A DNA stretch of 64,000 nt, taken from Candidatus Sulfopaludibacter sp. SbA3. Lineage in GTDB: Bacteria > Acidobacteriota > Vicinamibacteria > Vicinamibacterales > UBA2999. The stretch covers positions 1 to 64,000 of the forward strand of contig CAMDNQ010000006.1 in NCBI GenBank assembly GCA_945903265.1, read 5' to 3'. Position 1 is the stretch's first letter. Each line of letters opens with the position of its first letter. Both the position numbers and the translations under genes were made by a program. A model generated the notes under the pieces. It was not told where the DNA came from. It saw only the letters and a program-made list of their open reading frames with translations, and ran no database searches. Positions 1 through 13,707 of the stretch are shown here, in pieces.

Positions 1-62
1 TGCTCTATCTGCCGTCCACATCGAACCCCCTGCCTGCGTGTGCTTGAGTGACTGTCTACCGT

Positions 63-1136
63 TCACTGAGGCCGGCGCCAGAACGCCGGTCCCGGCGGAG
101 TGGACTCATTGTTCTCTTCGGCCGCCCTGTAGGTAGGCGCTGTCAGCGAGGCTGTCGGCGCCGCCCACTCGGTTTCGTTCTCGCGGCCAATCTCCACTTC
201 ATCGCCGCGCGCGTCAGCCGGCGGCGGCAGCATGCGGTTCACCACTTCCATCAGATCGGCAAAGAGTTCCGGAGCCGCGTACCGGAACAGGACTGCGAGC
301 TTCGCCTGCACCGTGACGATCAGCTCGGCATCGCCGTACCGGCACGCGTTGAGAATCTGCCTCGCGGCGCGGCCTGCGTCGATGCTGGTAACCGGGAGCG
401 AGTCGGAAATCGCAAACCAGGTGTACTCCTCCTCGTGCCGTCCCTTGAACAGGGCGTTGAGCGGGGAGCCGGTGCGCATCAGACCCGGGCAGACGGTGGT
501 AACGACGATGTTGTCGCGGGCGAGCTCGGCGCGGAGGCCATCTGAGAGGCCGACGAGGGCGAACTTGCTGGCCGAATACGGCACCAGATGGGGGACGGCA
601 ATCTTTCCACCGATCGACGAGATGTTCACGATGCGGCCATGACCCTGGCTGCGCATGGACGGCAGCGCCGACAGAATCATGTACAGCGGTCCCCAGAAAT
701 GGGTGTTCATCGCATCTTCGTAGTCGACCGCCTTCATGTGATCGACCGGACCGACCTGGATCGTGCCGGCGTTGTTGATCAGCACGTCGATCGTCCCGTA
801 GCGATCGATGGCCTGCGCGACCGCGCGTTCGGCCTCGTAGCGGCGGCGGACATCGCAGACGAGCGTCAGGACGTCGGCATCGGGATGCCGTTCGAGAATG
901 TCGGCGGACGCGCGCTCCAGCTCGCCCTCGTCGCGGGCGATGATCGTCAGCCGAGCGCCTTCGGCGGCCAGCTCGCGCGCCATGACGAGCCCGAGGCCGC
1001 GGGACCCGCCCGTAATCACGACCGATCGACCCGCGAACACAAATGGACTGCGCCGCCGCCATGCCTGAGCCATGACGAACGCACCTGCCCCAACCGCGCC
1101 TAGAACGAATGCCGTCCGCTGCCTGTCACTGATCAC
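63..1136 (-). CDS. SDR-family oxidoreductase with N-terminal membrane segment
   Basis: Short-chain dehydrogenase/reductase of 357 aa. A short hydrophobic stretch near the N-terminus (LGAVGAGAFVMAQAW) could anchor it to the membrane. The Rossmann motif TGGSRGLG lies at about residues 41-48, followed by NNAG and the active-site YSASK (Tyr/Lys), so the NAD(P)-binding core is intact. The roughly 100-residue C-terminal extension is unlike a minimal 250-aa SDR and resembles SDRs acting on lipid or quinone-like substrates; the substrate cannot be deduced. I chose the GTG at 1136 because GGAGG lies 8 nt upstream; an in-frame start at 1187 would run into the divergent helicase region. It is divergent from the helicase gene with about 100 bp between starts. 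Confidence 0.85.
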   Translation of the reverse strand: MISDRQRTAFVLGAVGAGAFVMAQAWRRRSPFVFAGRSVVITGGSRGLGLVMARELAAEGARLTIIARDEGELERASADILERHPDADVLTLVCDVRRRYEAERAVAQAIDRYGTIDVLINNAGTIQVGPVDHMKAVDYEDAMNTHFWGPLYMILSALPSMRSQGHGRIVNISSIGGKIAVPHLVPYSASKFALVGLSDGLRAELARDNIVVTTVCPGLMRTGSPLNALFKGRHEEEYTWFAISDSLPVTSIDAGRAARQILNACRYGDAELIVTVQAKLAVLFRYAAPELFADLMEVVNRMLPPPADARGDEVEIGRENETEWAAPTASLTAPTYRAAEENNESTPPGPAFWRRPQ

Positions 1137-1234
1137 GGGCTCTTCCTCCGCGCAGGTCGCTCGCAACGCGCATGCCCCATTTCGCACGGATTTGCAGTGG
1201 ACCTTTGCCTTCCTTACGCTTAATATCGGTGGCC

Positions 1235-3697
1235 ATGCTGCCCGCCAGGCGAAGCGACGCTGCGCATGAAACGGCGCTGGAAACCGTCCTGAACCGCCTT
1301 ACGGGGGGCCGCGCGTCCTCCCTCACGGGGTCGCCCGACATGCCGGACGGGTGGGTGACGGCGGTGCGCGTGCTGCCTGCCAGGACTGCGCAATTCGCAG
1401 CGTTTCCCGACAGCATCAGCGAGCCGCTGCGCGACGTCCTGCGCGCGCGCGGCATCGAGCAGCTCTACACGCACCAGGCGGCCGCCATCGACCACGCCCT
1501 GGCCGGGCGCAATGTCGTCATTACGACACCAACCGCGTCAGGAAAAACGCTCTGCTACAACGCGCCGGTCCTGAGCACGGTGCTCAACGACCCATCAGCG
1601 CGCGCGCTCTATCTGTTTCCCACCAAGGCGCTCGCCCAGGATCAGCTGGCCGAGCTGCATGAGCTCGCCGAGCTGATACAGGGACGTGACGCGGGACAGA
1701 TCGGCGTGTTCACGTACGACGGAGACACGCCGCAGGATGCGCGCAAGGCGATTCGCGGCCGCGCGCATGTCGTCCTCAGCAATCCCGACATGCTGCATTC
1801 CGGCGTCCTCCCGCACCATCCGCGCTGGGCCAAGCTCTTCGAGAACCTGCGGTTCGTCGTCATCGACGAGCTCCATGCCTATCGCGGCGTGTTCGGCAGC
1901 CACCTGACGAACGTGATTCGGCGGCTTCGACGGATCTGCCGTCATTACGGATCGAATCCGACGTTCATCTGTTCGTCGGCGACAATCGCGAATCCGCGCG
2001 AGCTGGCCGAGCGGCTCGTGGAACAGCCGTTCGAGCTGGTGGAGGAGAACGGCGCGCCGCGCGGCGAGAAGGCGTTTCTCTTCGTGAACCCGCCGGTCGT
2101 CAACCAGCAGCTGGGCATCCGGCGGTCGTATCTGAGCGAAACGCGCCGGGTCGCGGGGGAGTTCCTGAAGCGCGGCCTCCAGCTGATCGTGTTTGCCCAG
2201 AGCCGTCTCTCGACCGAAATCCTGACCACGTATCTCAAGGACGACTTCGATGGCCCGCCGGGCACGAAGGAGCAGATACGCGGGTACCGTGGCGGGTATC
2301 TTCCGCAGCGCCGCCGTGAAATCGAGAAGGGGCTTCGCGAAGGCGGCATCCGTGCCGTGGTCTCGACCAGCGCCCTCGAGCTCGGGATCGACATCGGCGC
2401 GCTCGACGTGTGCGTGATGGCCGGCTATCCGGGCACGATTGCGGCGACGTGGCAGCGCGCCGGCCGCGCCGGCCGGCGGAGTGGACGATCGGCGGCTGTC
2501 CTTGTCGCCAGCAGCGCGCCTGTCGATCAGTTCGTCGTGCGGCATCCGTCGTATTTCTTCGATGCGTCACCCGAGCACGCGCTGATTAATCCCGACAACC
2601 TGCACATCCTCGTCGATCACGTGAAGTGCGCGGCCTTCGAGCTGCCGTTCACGACCAGCGAGCAGTACGGCACGGTTGACGTGCAGGAAGTCCTCGGTGT
2701 GCTTGCCGAAAGCGGGCTGCTGCACCGGCTCGACCCCTCGACTTCGCTCGGGGCAGGCGCGGACGGCAACGGTGAAGGCCAGTGGCAGTGGACGAACGAG
2801 TCCTATCCAGCCGATGCCGTCAGCCTGCGTTCGATCTCCTCCGACAACTTCGTCATCGTCGACACGACACGCGGCGCGAATGTGATTGCGGAAACGAGCT
2901 TCACCAGCGGCCCGCCGACGTTGCACGAAAAAGCGATCTACATGATCGAAGGGGCGCTCTACCAGGTGGAGCGGCTCGATTTCGAGGGCCGCAAGGCGTA
3001 CGTGCGGGAGATCGACTGCGACTACTACACGGACGCGATCACCTACACCAAGGTGAAAATCCTCGAGACATTCACGAGCCAGGCCACCGCCGCGCACGGC
3101 GAAGTCCACGTATCCTCGCGCGTCGTTGGGTTCAAGAAGATCAAGTTCTACACGAACGAGAACGTCGGCTCGGGCGAGCTCGATCTGCCGGAGCAGCAGA
3201 TGCACACCACCGCGTACTGGCTGACGGTGCCGCGCGAGGTGATGGCGGGATTGCCGTACGCCTCCGACGATCGCCGCGACGGCGTCGTCGGCCTGTCGTT
3301 CGCCATGCGCCAGGTGGCGCAGCTGCTGCTCATGTGCGACCGTCACGACATCGGCATTTCGATCGGCGGGGGAGATGGCGCCGACGATACCGACCTGACG
3401 CGGATGGGCCAGCCGGTGAATCTGGCGGACGAGCCGCGCGTGTTCATTTACGACAACTATCCGGGCGGCATCGGGTTCAGTCAGCCGCTGTTCGCCATCG
3501 AGCGCGACCTGCTGGAGCGGACGCGCGAGCTGATTGCCGGCTGTGCGTGCGAGCACGGCTGCCCGACGTGTGTCGGTCCGCTCGGCAACACGGGCCCCCT
3601 CGCGAAGACCGTCGCACTTCGCATCCTCGATTCGCTCGTAGAGGGGGTCCTCCAGGCCCCTGTCCCGAGCGTAGTCGAGGGGCTTGACGTCGCATGA
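1235..3697 (+). CDS. mrfA: MrfA/YprA-type DEXH-box helicase with DUF1998 domain
   Basis: Superfamily 2 helicase of 820 aa. Walker A is TPTASGKT (about residues 98-105), Walker B/motif II is DELH (about 211-214), motif III is SSAT, and the C-terminal helicase domain ends in the arginine-finger region QRAGRAGR. The C-terminus carries a DUF1998-like region with four cysteines in CACEHGCPTC (about 770-779), which bind a metal in Bacillus subtilis MrfA (YprA). In that organism MrfA works with the nuclease MrfB to repair mitomycin C damage independently of UvrABC. The next gene is an MrfB homologue overlapping by 4 nt (ATGA), which strongly supports this subfamily over Lhr or RecQ. The ATG at 1235 is preferred to 1172, whose extra residues overlap the divergent SDR gene. 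Two copies of a short palindromic repeat lie within the reading frame. Confidence 0.88.
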   Translation: MLPARRSDAAHETALETVLNRLTGGRASSLTGSPDMPDGWVTAVRVLPARTAQFAAFPDSISEPLRDVLRARGIEQLYTHQAAAIDHALAGRNVVITTPTASGKTLCYNAPVLSTVLNDPSARALYLFPTKALAQDQLAELHELAELIQGRDAGQIGVFTYDGDTPQDARKAIRGRAHVVLSNPDMLHSGVLPHHPRWAKLFENLRFVVIDELHAYRGVFGSHLTNVIRRLRRICRHYGSNPTFICSSATIANPRELAERLVEQPFELVEENGAPRGEKAFLFVNPPVVNQQLGIRRSYLSETRRVAGEFLKRGLQLIVFAQSRLSTEILTTYLKDDFDGPPGTKEQIRGYRGGYLPQRRREIEKGLREGGIRAVVSTSALELGIDIGALDVCVMAGYPGTIAATWQRAGRAGRRSGRSAAVLVASSAPVDQFVVRHPSYFFDASPEHALINPDNLHILVDHVKCAAFELPFTTSEQYGTVDVQEVLGVLAESGLLHRLDPSTSLGAGADGNGEGQWQWTNESYPADAVSLRSISSDNFVIVDTTRGANVIAETSFTSGPPTLHEKAIYMIEGALYQVERLDFEGRKAYVREIDCDYYTDAITYTKVKILETFTSQATAAHGEVHVSSRVVGFKKIKFYTNENVGSGELDLPEQQMHTTAYWLTVPREVMAGLPYASDDRRDGVVGLSFAMRQVAQLLLMCDRHDIGISIGGGDGADDTDLTRMGQPVNLADEPRVFIYDNYPGGIGFSQPLFAIERDLLERTRELIAGCACEHGCPTCVGPLGNTGPLAKTVALRILDSLVEGVLQAPVPSVVEGLDVA
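2734..2757 (+). repeat. Short REP-like repeat, copy 1 (inside mrfA)
   Basis: A 24-bp element beginning CCCCTCGACTTCGCTCGGGG, translated in frame as part of PSTSLGAG. It matches 22 of 24 positions with the reverse complement of 3659-3682 at the 3' end of the same gene. The two copies are inverted relative to each other about 900 bp apart. Confidence 0.75.
3659..3682 (-). repeat. Short REP-like repeat, copy 2 (3' end of mrfA)
   Basis: Inverted copy of the 24-bp element at 2734-2757 with two mismatches. It encodes most of the last residues of MrfA (PVPSVVEG), just before the stop and the start of mrfB. Its position suggests that it extended or replaced the original C-terminus. Confidence 0.75.
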
Positions 3698-4998
3698 ATC
3701 TCGCGGAGAGGCTCCGGAATGTTGTGAAGCCCGGCGGGTCGGCTGTGCCTGGCGACGCCGCGGAGGATACAGTCCATCGCTCCGCGGACCCGGCGACCAT
3801 CCTCGATGGCGAATGGCGCGAAGCCGGCGGCCAGCGCTTCCTGGTCATCGACCATCGGTACGCGCCCGGATATCGCCACGGCCGTTCGGCTGTCGTCGAC
3901 AGCGCTCCTGACAGCGCCGCCGACAGCGCTGCCGACAGCGATGAGTGCTGCTGGCCGGCGCTTTCGATCTTCGAGCCGTCTCTCACATCCGGCAGGCTGC
4001 TGTTTCTCGACCTGGAAACGACCGGACTGGCCGGCGGCGCCGGCACATATGCGTTCCTCGTGGGTTGCGGCTGGTTCGAGCGGGGTGGGTTCCATGTCCG
4101 GCAGTACCTGCTGACGGGCTTCGGCGCCGAGCGGGCGATCCTGGAAGACGTCGCGCGGCTCGTATCAGAAGCGGGCGGACTCGCGACGTACAACGGAAAA
4201 ACGTTCGATGTACCGCTGATGGAGACGCGATTCCTCTATCACCGGATGAGCGCCACGTTCGCCGGCATGCCGCACGTCGACATGCTCCATCCCGCTCGCC
4301 GCCTCTGGTCGACCCTTGAAACCTCCTGTCGATTGACCACGCTCGAGCGGACGTTGCTCGGGCACGTGCGCGAGGGGGATGTCCCCGGCTGCGAGATCCC
4401 AGGCCGCTACTTCAACTTCGTGCGGACGGGTGATGCGCGTCCGCTTGCCGGCGTGCTCGAGCACAACCGGCTCGACATCCTGTCACTCGCGCTCGTGACG
4501 GCGAGGCTTGCGCATCTGCTGGGAGAAGGCGCCGCGGCGGCAGACACAGGGCGCGAGGCCCTCGGGCTCGGACGGATTTTCGATCGCGCAGGCATGACGG
4601 GGCAGGCGTCTACCTGTTACGACGCCGCGGTGATACTGGGTGAGGATTCGGACACGATCGGCGAAGCGCTGCGGGCGGCCGCCATCCTCCTCCGGCGCGC
4701 GCGCCGCTACGACGAGGCCGCCGGCGCGTGGGGGAAGATTCTCGACCTTCGTCCGTGCCCGTCGGCGCTGGCGCGCGAAGCCGTCGAGGCGCTGGCCGTT
4801 CACCACGAGCATCGCGCACGCGAGCTCGACACCGCGCGGCGGTTCGCCCTGGAATCGCTCACCCTCACGACCAATCACAGCCGTATGGAAGCTGCCCGTC
4901 ATCGCCTCGCGCGGATCGACCGAAAGCTCGACCGAAAGCTCGGCGTGTCAGCACCCGCCCCGGCCGGACCAGGACTCGATTCCGCCCAGTTGTTCTAA
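3694..4998 (+). CDS. mrfB: MrfB/YprB-type RNase H-like exonuclease with TPR-like C-terminus
   Basis: A 434-aa protein with a DEDD-type exonuclease core. Exo I is DLET (D106, E108), Exo II is YNGKTFD (D172), an HVD motif holds D196, and the last motif is EHNRLD (H257, D261). The region after about residue 280 is helical and Ala/Arg/Leu-rich, as in the TPR-like tail of B. subtilis MrfB (YprB). There MrfB is the nuclease partner of the MrfA helicase in mitomycin C lesion excision. The ATG overlaps the mrfA stop (ATGA), so the pair should be translationally coupled. An Asp-Ser-Ala repeat occupies the linker before the catalytic core. All catalytic acidic residues are present, so an active enzyme is likely. 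Confidence 0.87.
   Translation: MNLAERLRNVVKPGGSAVPGDAAEDTVHRSADPATILDGEWREAGGQRFLVIDHRYAPGYRHGRSAVVDSAPDSAADSAADSDECCWPALSIFEPSLTSGRLLFLDLETTGLAGGAGTYAFLVGCGWFERGGFHVRQYLLTGFGAERAILEDVARLVSEAGGLATYNGKTFDVPLMETRFLYHRMSATFAGMPHVDMLHPARRLWSTLETSCRLTTLERTLLGHVREGDVPGCEIPGRYFNFVRTGDARPLAGVLEHNRLDILSLALVTARLAHLLGEGAAAADTGREALGLGRIFDRAGMTGQASTCYDAAVILGEDSDTIGEALRAAAILLRRARRYDEAAGAWGKILDLRPCPSALAREAVEALAVHHEHRARELDTARRFALESLTLTTNHSRMEAARHRLARIDRKLDRKLGVSAPAPAGPGLDSAQLF
3898..3945 (+). repeat. Four 12-bp tandem repeats within mrfB
   Basis: Four consecutive 12-nt units beginning GACAGCG encode DSAPDSAADSAADSDE in the linker between the N-terminal segment and the exonuclease core. Unit number could vary without breaking the frame. 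Confidence 0.8.
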
Positions 4999-5158
4999 AA
5001 CAACACCAGTTAAGACCGCTCCGCACGACTGTTCCAAAGAAGACAGACCGGCCTGCCGGTCACCGATACAGTCAGATCCATTCCTGTATGGCTGGGCTGG
5101 AGCGGCACGGATCATGGACTTATGACGACGGCGTTACGTCAACGTCATGGAGAGTCAT

Positions 5159-5785
5159 ATGACAGAACTGACACGAGCGCTGGTCGCCTTGGTCTTCACA
5201 TCGGGCATCGGCGCGTGCGGGATGCTCCAGAACAACCAGTCGCAGGGCTCGCCCGTGCCGGAGCCAATTTCTCCCGCGCAGAAGGCCACGGCGGCCGAAG
5301 CGAATCCCGACTCCGTCACTCTGGCTGATTTCAACGCGCGGCTCGAGCGCTTCGTCAAGACACAGCGCGCGCTGCTGAAAGGTTTGCCGCTGTCCGAGAA
5401 CGCGACGCCGGAACAGATTAACAAACGGCAGGACACGCTGGCGGCACAGCTCCGCGAGATCAGGAAAGACGCCAAACAGGGAGACATCTTCACGCCGCAG
5501 GCTGCCGAGCTGTTCAAGCGCCTGATGACGTTCGAGGTCAAGCAGGCGCCCCGCGAGACCAAGCAGGCGCTTGCAGAAGAGGACGGCGAAGTGGCGAAGG
5601 TCAACCTTGTCGTCAACGCCCCGTGGCCGGCCAACGAGCCGCTCACCACCGTACCCGCCAATATTCTGGACAAGCTGCCGCAGCTGCCTCCCGACGTGGA
5701 GTACAGGATATCCAACAAGCGGCATCTGGTTCTGAGGGACGTCGACGCGAACATCATCGTCGACTTCATCTACAACGCGATCTGA
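5159..5785 (+). CDS. Small putative lipoprotein of unknown function
   Basis: A 208-aa protein with a short hydrophobic N-terminus (ALVALVFTSG) ending in IGAC, an acceptable lipobox, so it is probably lipid-anchored. The mature part is polar and helical, rich in Glu/Lys/Gln. The last 50 residues (containing LPQLPPDVEYRI and ending in FIYNAI) look like a small alpha/beta unit. No catalytic motif was recognised. The ATG at 5159 has GGAG 6 nt upstream and is preferred to the ATG at 5147. It lies 13 bp upstream of the metallophosphoesterase gene and is probably co-transcribed with it, which hints at a shared periplasmic role. That role is inference. Confidence 0.8.
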   Translation: MTELTRALVALVFTSGIGACGMLQNNQSQGSPVPEPISPAQKATAAEANPDSVTLADFNARLERFVKTQRALLKGLPLSENATPEQINKRQDTLAAQLREIRKDAKQGDIFTPQAAELFKRLMTFEVKQAPRETKQALAEEDGEVAKVNLVVNAPWPANEPLTTVPANILDKLPQLPPDVEYRISNKRHLVLRDVDANIIVDFIYNAI

Positions 5786-5798
5786 ACGGGGGAGAGTT

Positions 5799-6782
5799 AT
5801 GCGCCGCGTAGTGCTGTCGATTCTGCTGGTTGTCCTCGCGATCCCGCTGACCGCGCAGGATCTCAAGCTGCCTAACAGGGACGGAACCGTAAAATTCGCC
5901 GTACTCGGCGATACGGGCACCGGCGGAAGCGATCAGGTGGTCGTTGGCCGGCAACTCGCGAGCTTCCGCCCGAAGTTTCCCTTCGACTTCTCCCTGCTCC
6001 TGGGGGATAACCTGTACGGCAGCGAGAATCCGCGGGATTACGCCCGGAAGTTCGAAGTGCCGTACAAGCCGCTCCTGGACGCGGGCGTAAAGTTCTATGC
6101 GGCGCTCGGAAACCACGACGACCCGAACCAGAGGATGTACAAGGCGTTCAACATGAACGGCGAACGCTATTACACCTTCAAGCCCGCGCTGAACGTCGGG
6201 GTACGGTTCTTCGCGCTCGACAGCAACTACATGGATCCCAGGCAGCTCGAATGGCTCGAAAAAGAGCTGGCCGGTAGCGGGTCGGACTGGAAGATCGCGT
6301 TCTTCCACCATCCGCCGTATGCCTCAGGGATGCACGGGTCGGACGAAATCCTCAAGGGGAAACTGGAGCCGCTGTTCATCAAGTACAAGGTCAACGTCGT
6401 GTTGACTGGCCACGAGCACTTCTACGAGCGCATCAAGCCGCAGAAGGGGATCCAGTATTTCGTGATGGGGAACTCGGCGAAGCTCCGGCGCGGCGACATT
6501 TCCAGGAGCGGTCTGACGGCCTTCGGCTACGACAGCGGGTATGCGTTCATGCTCATCGAGGTGGGCGGCGACGAAATGCACTTCGTCGCGATTAACGAGG
6601 CGGGCAAGACCATCGACTCAGGGGTGATCCGGAAATCGCCTGCGGATAACACTGTGATCCAGACGACGGGGACGACGCCTGGATCGGGGGCGGGCACGGC
6701 AGTGACGACCCCGGTGGTGAAGCCGGCACCGGCTCCGAATCCGCCAGCCGGGGCTCCGAAGCCGGCAGCTCCTACGCGGTAG
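5799..6782 (+). CDS. Secreted calcineurin-like metallophosphoesterase
   Basis: A 327-aa protein with a clear signal peptide (residues 1-20, ending LTAQ). The full set of calcineurin-like metal ligands is visible: GDTG, GDN, GNHD, FFHHPPY and GHEHFYER. The fold and the HEHFYER motif resemble purple-acid-phosphatase-like enzymes, so periplasmic phosphomonoesterase activity is likely; the substrate is unknown. The C-terminal 45 residues are Pro/Ala/Thr-rich and look like a flexible tail. A strong ribosome binding site (GGGGGAGAG) precedes the ATG. The gene ends 11 bp inside the convergent rpmE gene. Confidence 0.88.
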   Translation: MRRVVLSILLVVLAIPLTAQDLKLPNRDGTVKFAVLGDTGTGGSDQVVVGRQLASFRPKFPFDFSLLLGDNLYGSENPRDYARKFEVPYKPLLDAGVKFYAALGNHDDPNQRMYKAFNMNGERYYTFKPALNVGVRFFALDSNYMDPRQLEWLEKELAGSGSDWKIAFFHHPPYASGMHGSDEILKGKLEPLFIKYKVNVVLTGHEHFYERIKPQKGIQYFVMGNSAKLRRGDISRSGLTAFGYDSGYAFMLIEVGGDEMHFVAINEAGKTIDSGVIRKSPADNTVIQTTGTTPGSGAGTAVTTPVVKPAPAPNPPAGAPKPAAPTR

Positions 6783-7065
6783 TTGTCGTCTTCTTGACGA
6801 CGGCTTTCTTGGCGGGCGCCTTGGCCGCTTTGGCGGCCTTGGCGGCGGTCTTCCGCTGCTCGGATGTCTGCGTGCCGAACTTCTTCTGGAAGCGGTCGAC
6901 GCGACCTTCCGTATCGATCATCTTCTGACGGCCCGTGAAAAACGGGTGGCAGGCCGAACAGATTTCGAGATGCAGCTCGGGCTTGGTCGAGCGCGTCTTG
7001 AATGTATTGCCGCAGGCGCACCGCGCCTCGACTTCTTCGTACTTGGGGTGAATCGCTTCCTTCAC
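6772..7065 (-). CDS. rpmE: Ribosomal protein bL31, zinc-binding type, with lysine-rich tail
   Basis: The first 65 residues are a typical bL31 beginning MKEAIHPKY. Cysteines in CACG and CSAC form the zinc-ribbon site of the C+ form. The protein is 97 aa, about 25-30 longer than usual, because of an Ala/Lys-rich C-terminal tail ([16 protein letters not shown]) that probably contacts rRNA. The start is GTG with AAGGAG six bases upstream. It lies downstream of rho, the common bacterial order. The stop lies within the 3' end of the convergent metallophosphoesterase gene. Confidence 0.93.
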   Translation of the reverse strand: MKEAIHPKYEEVEARCACGNTFKTRSTKPELHLEICSACHPFFTGRQKMIDTEGRVDRFQKKFGTQTSEQRKTAAKAAKAAKAPAKKAVVKKTTTTA

Positions 7066-7106
7066 AGCGAGCTCCTTGGGCTAGTGCCGAAACAGTAATT
7101 ATATCC

Positions 7107-8576
<1,470 letters not shown>

Positions 8577-9139
8577 AGTTCATCCAGTCCTTCCCCCGTC
8601 TCCGCTGATGTCAGCAGGACGGGGCCGTCAAACACCGATTCGAGGTCCCGTGCGTGTCGCGCCCGCTCGGCGCGCGTGAGTTTGTCCACCTTGGTTCCGA
8701 CGACGGCCGACGGGCACGGTTGCCCACGCAGCCAGTGCCAGGCTTCGAGGTCGGACTCGAGTCCCGGATGGCGCGTATCGACCAGCAGCAGCACACCGAT
8801 TTCGACCGCATCCCTCGCGAAGTACGCCTCGACGAGCCGGTTGAACTCGCGCGCTGCCGGGTCGCCGCCGCGCGCGTACCCGTAGCCCGGGAGATCGACC
8901 AGGTACACCGCCCGCGCCGTGCCTCGCTGCACGCGGTAGTAGTTGGCCAGGCGGGTCTTGCCCGGCGCCGCGCTCGTGCGCGCCACCTTGCGTTTGACCA
9001 GCGCGTTGAGCAGGCTCGATTTGCCCACATTGGACCGGCCGACTAAAGCGACTTCGGGGAGCCGGTCACGCGGGAAATCACCAGCGCCGGCGGCGCTGGT
9101 GACGAATTCGGCCGAAATTTGCAAAGAGTGTCAGAGAGA

Positions 9140-11527
<2,388 letters not shown>

Positions 11528-11561
11528 TTAGATTGTTGGCGGCGGGCGCAGGGCCCGCGGC

Positions 11562-12809
<1,248 letters not shown>

Positions 12810-12839
12810 ACTGTTGGGGTTTATGACGCCTTCTTCAAT

Positions 12840-13451
12840 TTACACCCGTTTCCGGATGACGTCATCGATTATCCCGTATTCCTTACCCTGGTCGGCCGAC
12901 ATGATGTAGTCGCGCTCCGTATCGTCCTGGATGCGCTTCACGGGCTGCCCGGTGTGGTGCACGAGAATGTTGTTCAGGTTCTCCCGCATGCGCAGAATTT
13001 CGCGCGCCGCGATGTCGATGTCGGTCGCCTGCCCGGCCAGCCCCTGCATGAGCGGCTGGTGGATGACGATGCGGGAATTGGGCAGGGAAAAGCGCTTGCC
13101 CTTGGCTCCGGCGGCCAGCAGGACCGCCGCCATCGACGCCGCCTGGCCGATGCAGACGGTCTGCACGTCCGGCTTGATGAACTGCATCGTGTCGTAGATC
13201 GCCAGTCCCGCGGTGATCGACCCGCCGGGACTGTTGATGTACATCATGATGTCCTTGTCGGGATCTTCCGCCTCGAGGAATAGCATCTGGGCGATCACCA
13301 GGTTCGCGATCTGATCGTCAATCGGCGTGCCGATGAAGATAATGCTGTCCTTCAGGAGCCGGGAGAAGATGTCGTACGCCCGCTCGCCGCGGTTGGTCTG
13401 TTCGACCACCATCGGCACTAACTGGGCCTGTGGCACGTTCGAGTAGGGCAT
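12840..13451 (-). CDS. clpP: ATP-dependent Clp protease proteolytic subunit ClpP
   Basis: A 203-aa serine peptidase that forms the ClpXP/ClpAP barrel. The catalytic Ser is in GQAASMAA, the His in [10 protein letters not shown] and the Asp in [13 protein letters not shown] chose the ATG at 13451, which starts [18 protein letters not shown]; an upstream start at 13550 would add an Arg-rich, non-homologous leader. The propeptide is short, as in most ClpP proteins. It is the first gene of the clpP-clpX-lon run because tig, its usual upstream partner, lies 2.6 kb away. Confidence 0.95.
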   Translation of the reverse strand: MPYSNVPQAQLVPMVVEQTNRGERAYDIFSRLLKDSIIFIGTPIDDQIANLVIAQMLFLEAEDPDKDIMMYINSPGGSITAGLAIYDTMQFIKPDVQTVCIGQAASMAAVLLAAGAKGKRFSLPNSRIVIHQPLMQGLAGQATDIDIAAREILRMRENLNNILVHHTGQPVKRIQDDTERDYIMSADQGKEYGIIDDVIRKRV

Positions 13452-13464
13452 GTGCAAAATGTAA

Positions 13465-13492
13465 GCGATTAACGCTGGGCGATTAAAAATCG
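13465..13492 (-). promoter_or_regulatory. AT-rich direct and inverted repeats upstream of clpP
   Basis: In an otherwise GC-rich spacer, GCGATTAA occurs twice (13465-13472 and 13479-13486), 14 nt apart. The second copy is part of the palindrome CGATTAAAAATCG (13480-13492). It lies 14-41 bp before the clpP start and could be a promoter or operator site. The rest of the 256-bp divergent spacer to 13707 shows no other clear signal. Confidence 0.3.
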
Positions 13493-13707
13493 TTCGAGGC
13501 GCTCTCGGCGGGTAACGCGGCCATCTTAGCACGCGACACCGGCAAGTCAACCGCCCACGCCCCGCGCAAATCCCTGCAAAACAGACGGATCGTGGTCAAT
13601 TCCGGCAGGGCGCCGCGGCCACCCGTGTCTAACCTCAATTATCGACATCTGCCCGCCGATTCGATACTCGCCCGGCGGCCCGGGCGCCGATTGATAGACT
13701 CACGCCC

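Noticed and set aside
2734-3682. CRISPR-like or transposon origin for the repeats in mrfA
   Set aside because: There are only two copies in opposite orientation, without spacers, target duplications or cas/transposase genes.
4999-5158. Intrinsic terminator after mrfB (GACCGGC-CT-GCCGGTC at about 5047-5062)
   Set aside because: The stem is 7 bp but the loop is only 2 nt and no T-run follows. I see no other clear signal in this 160-bp gap.
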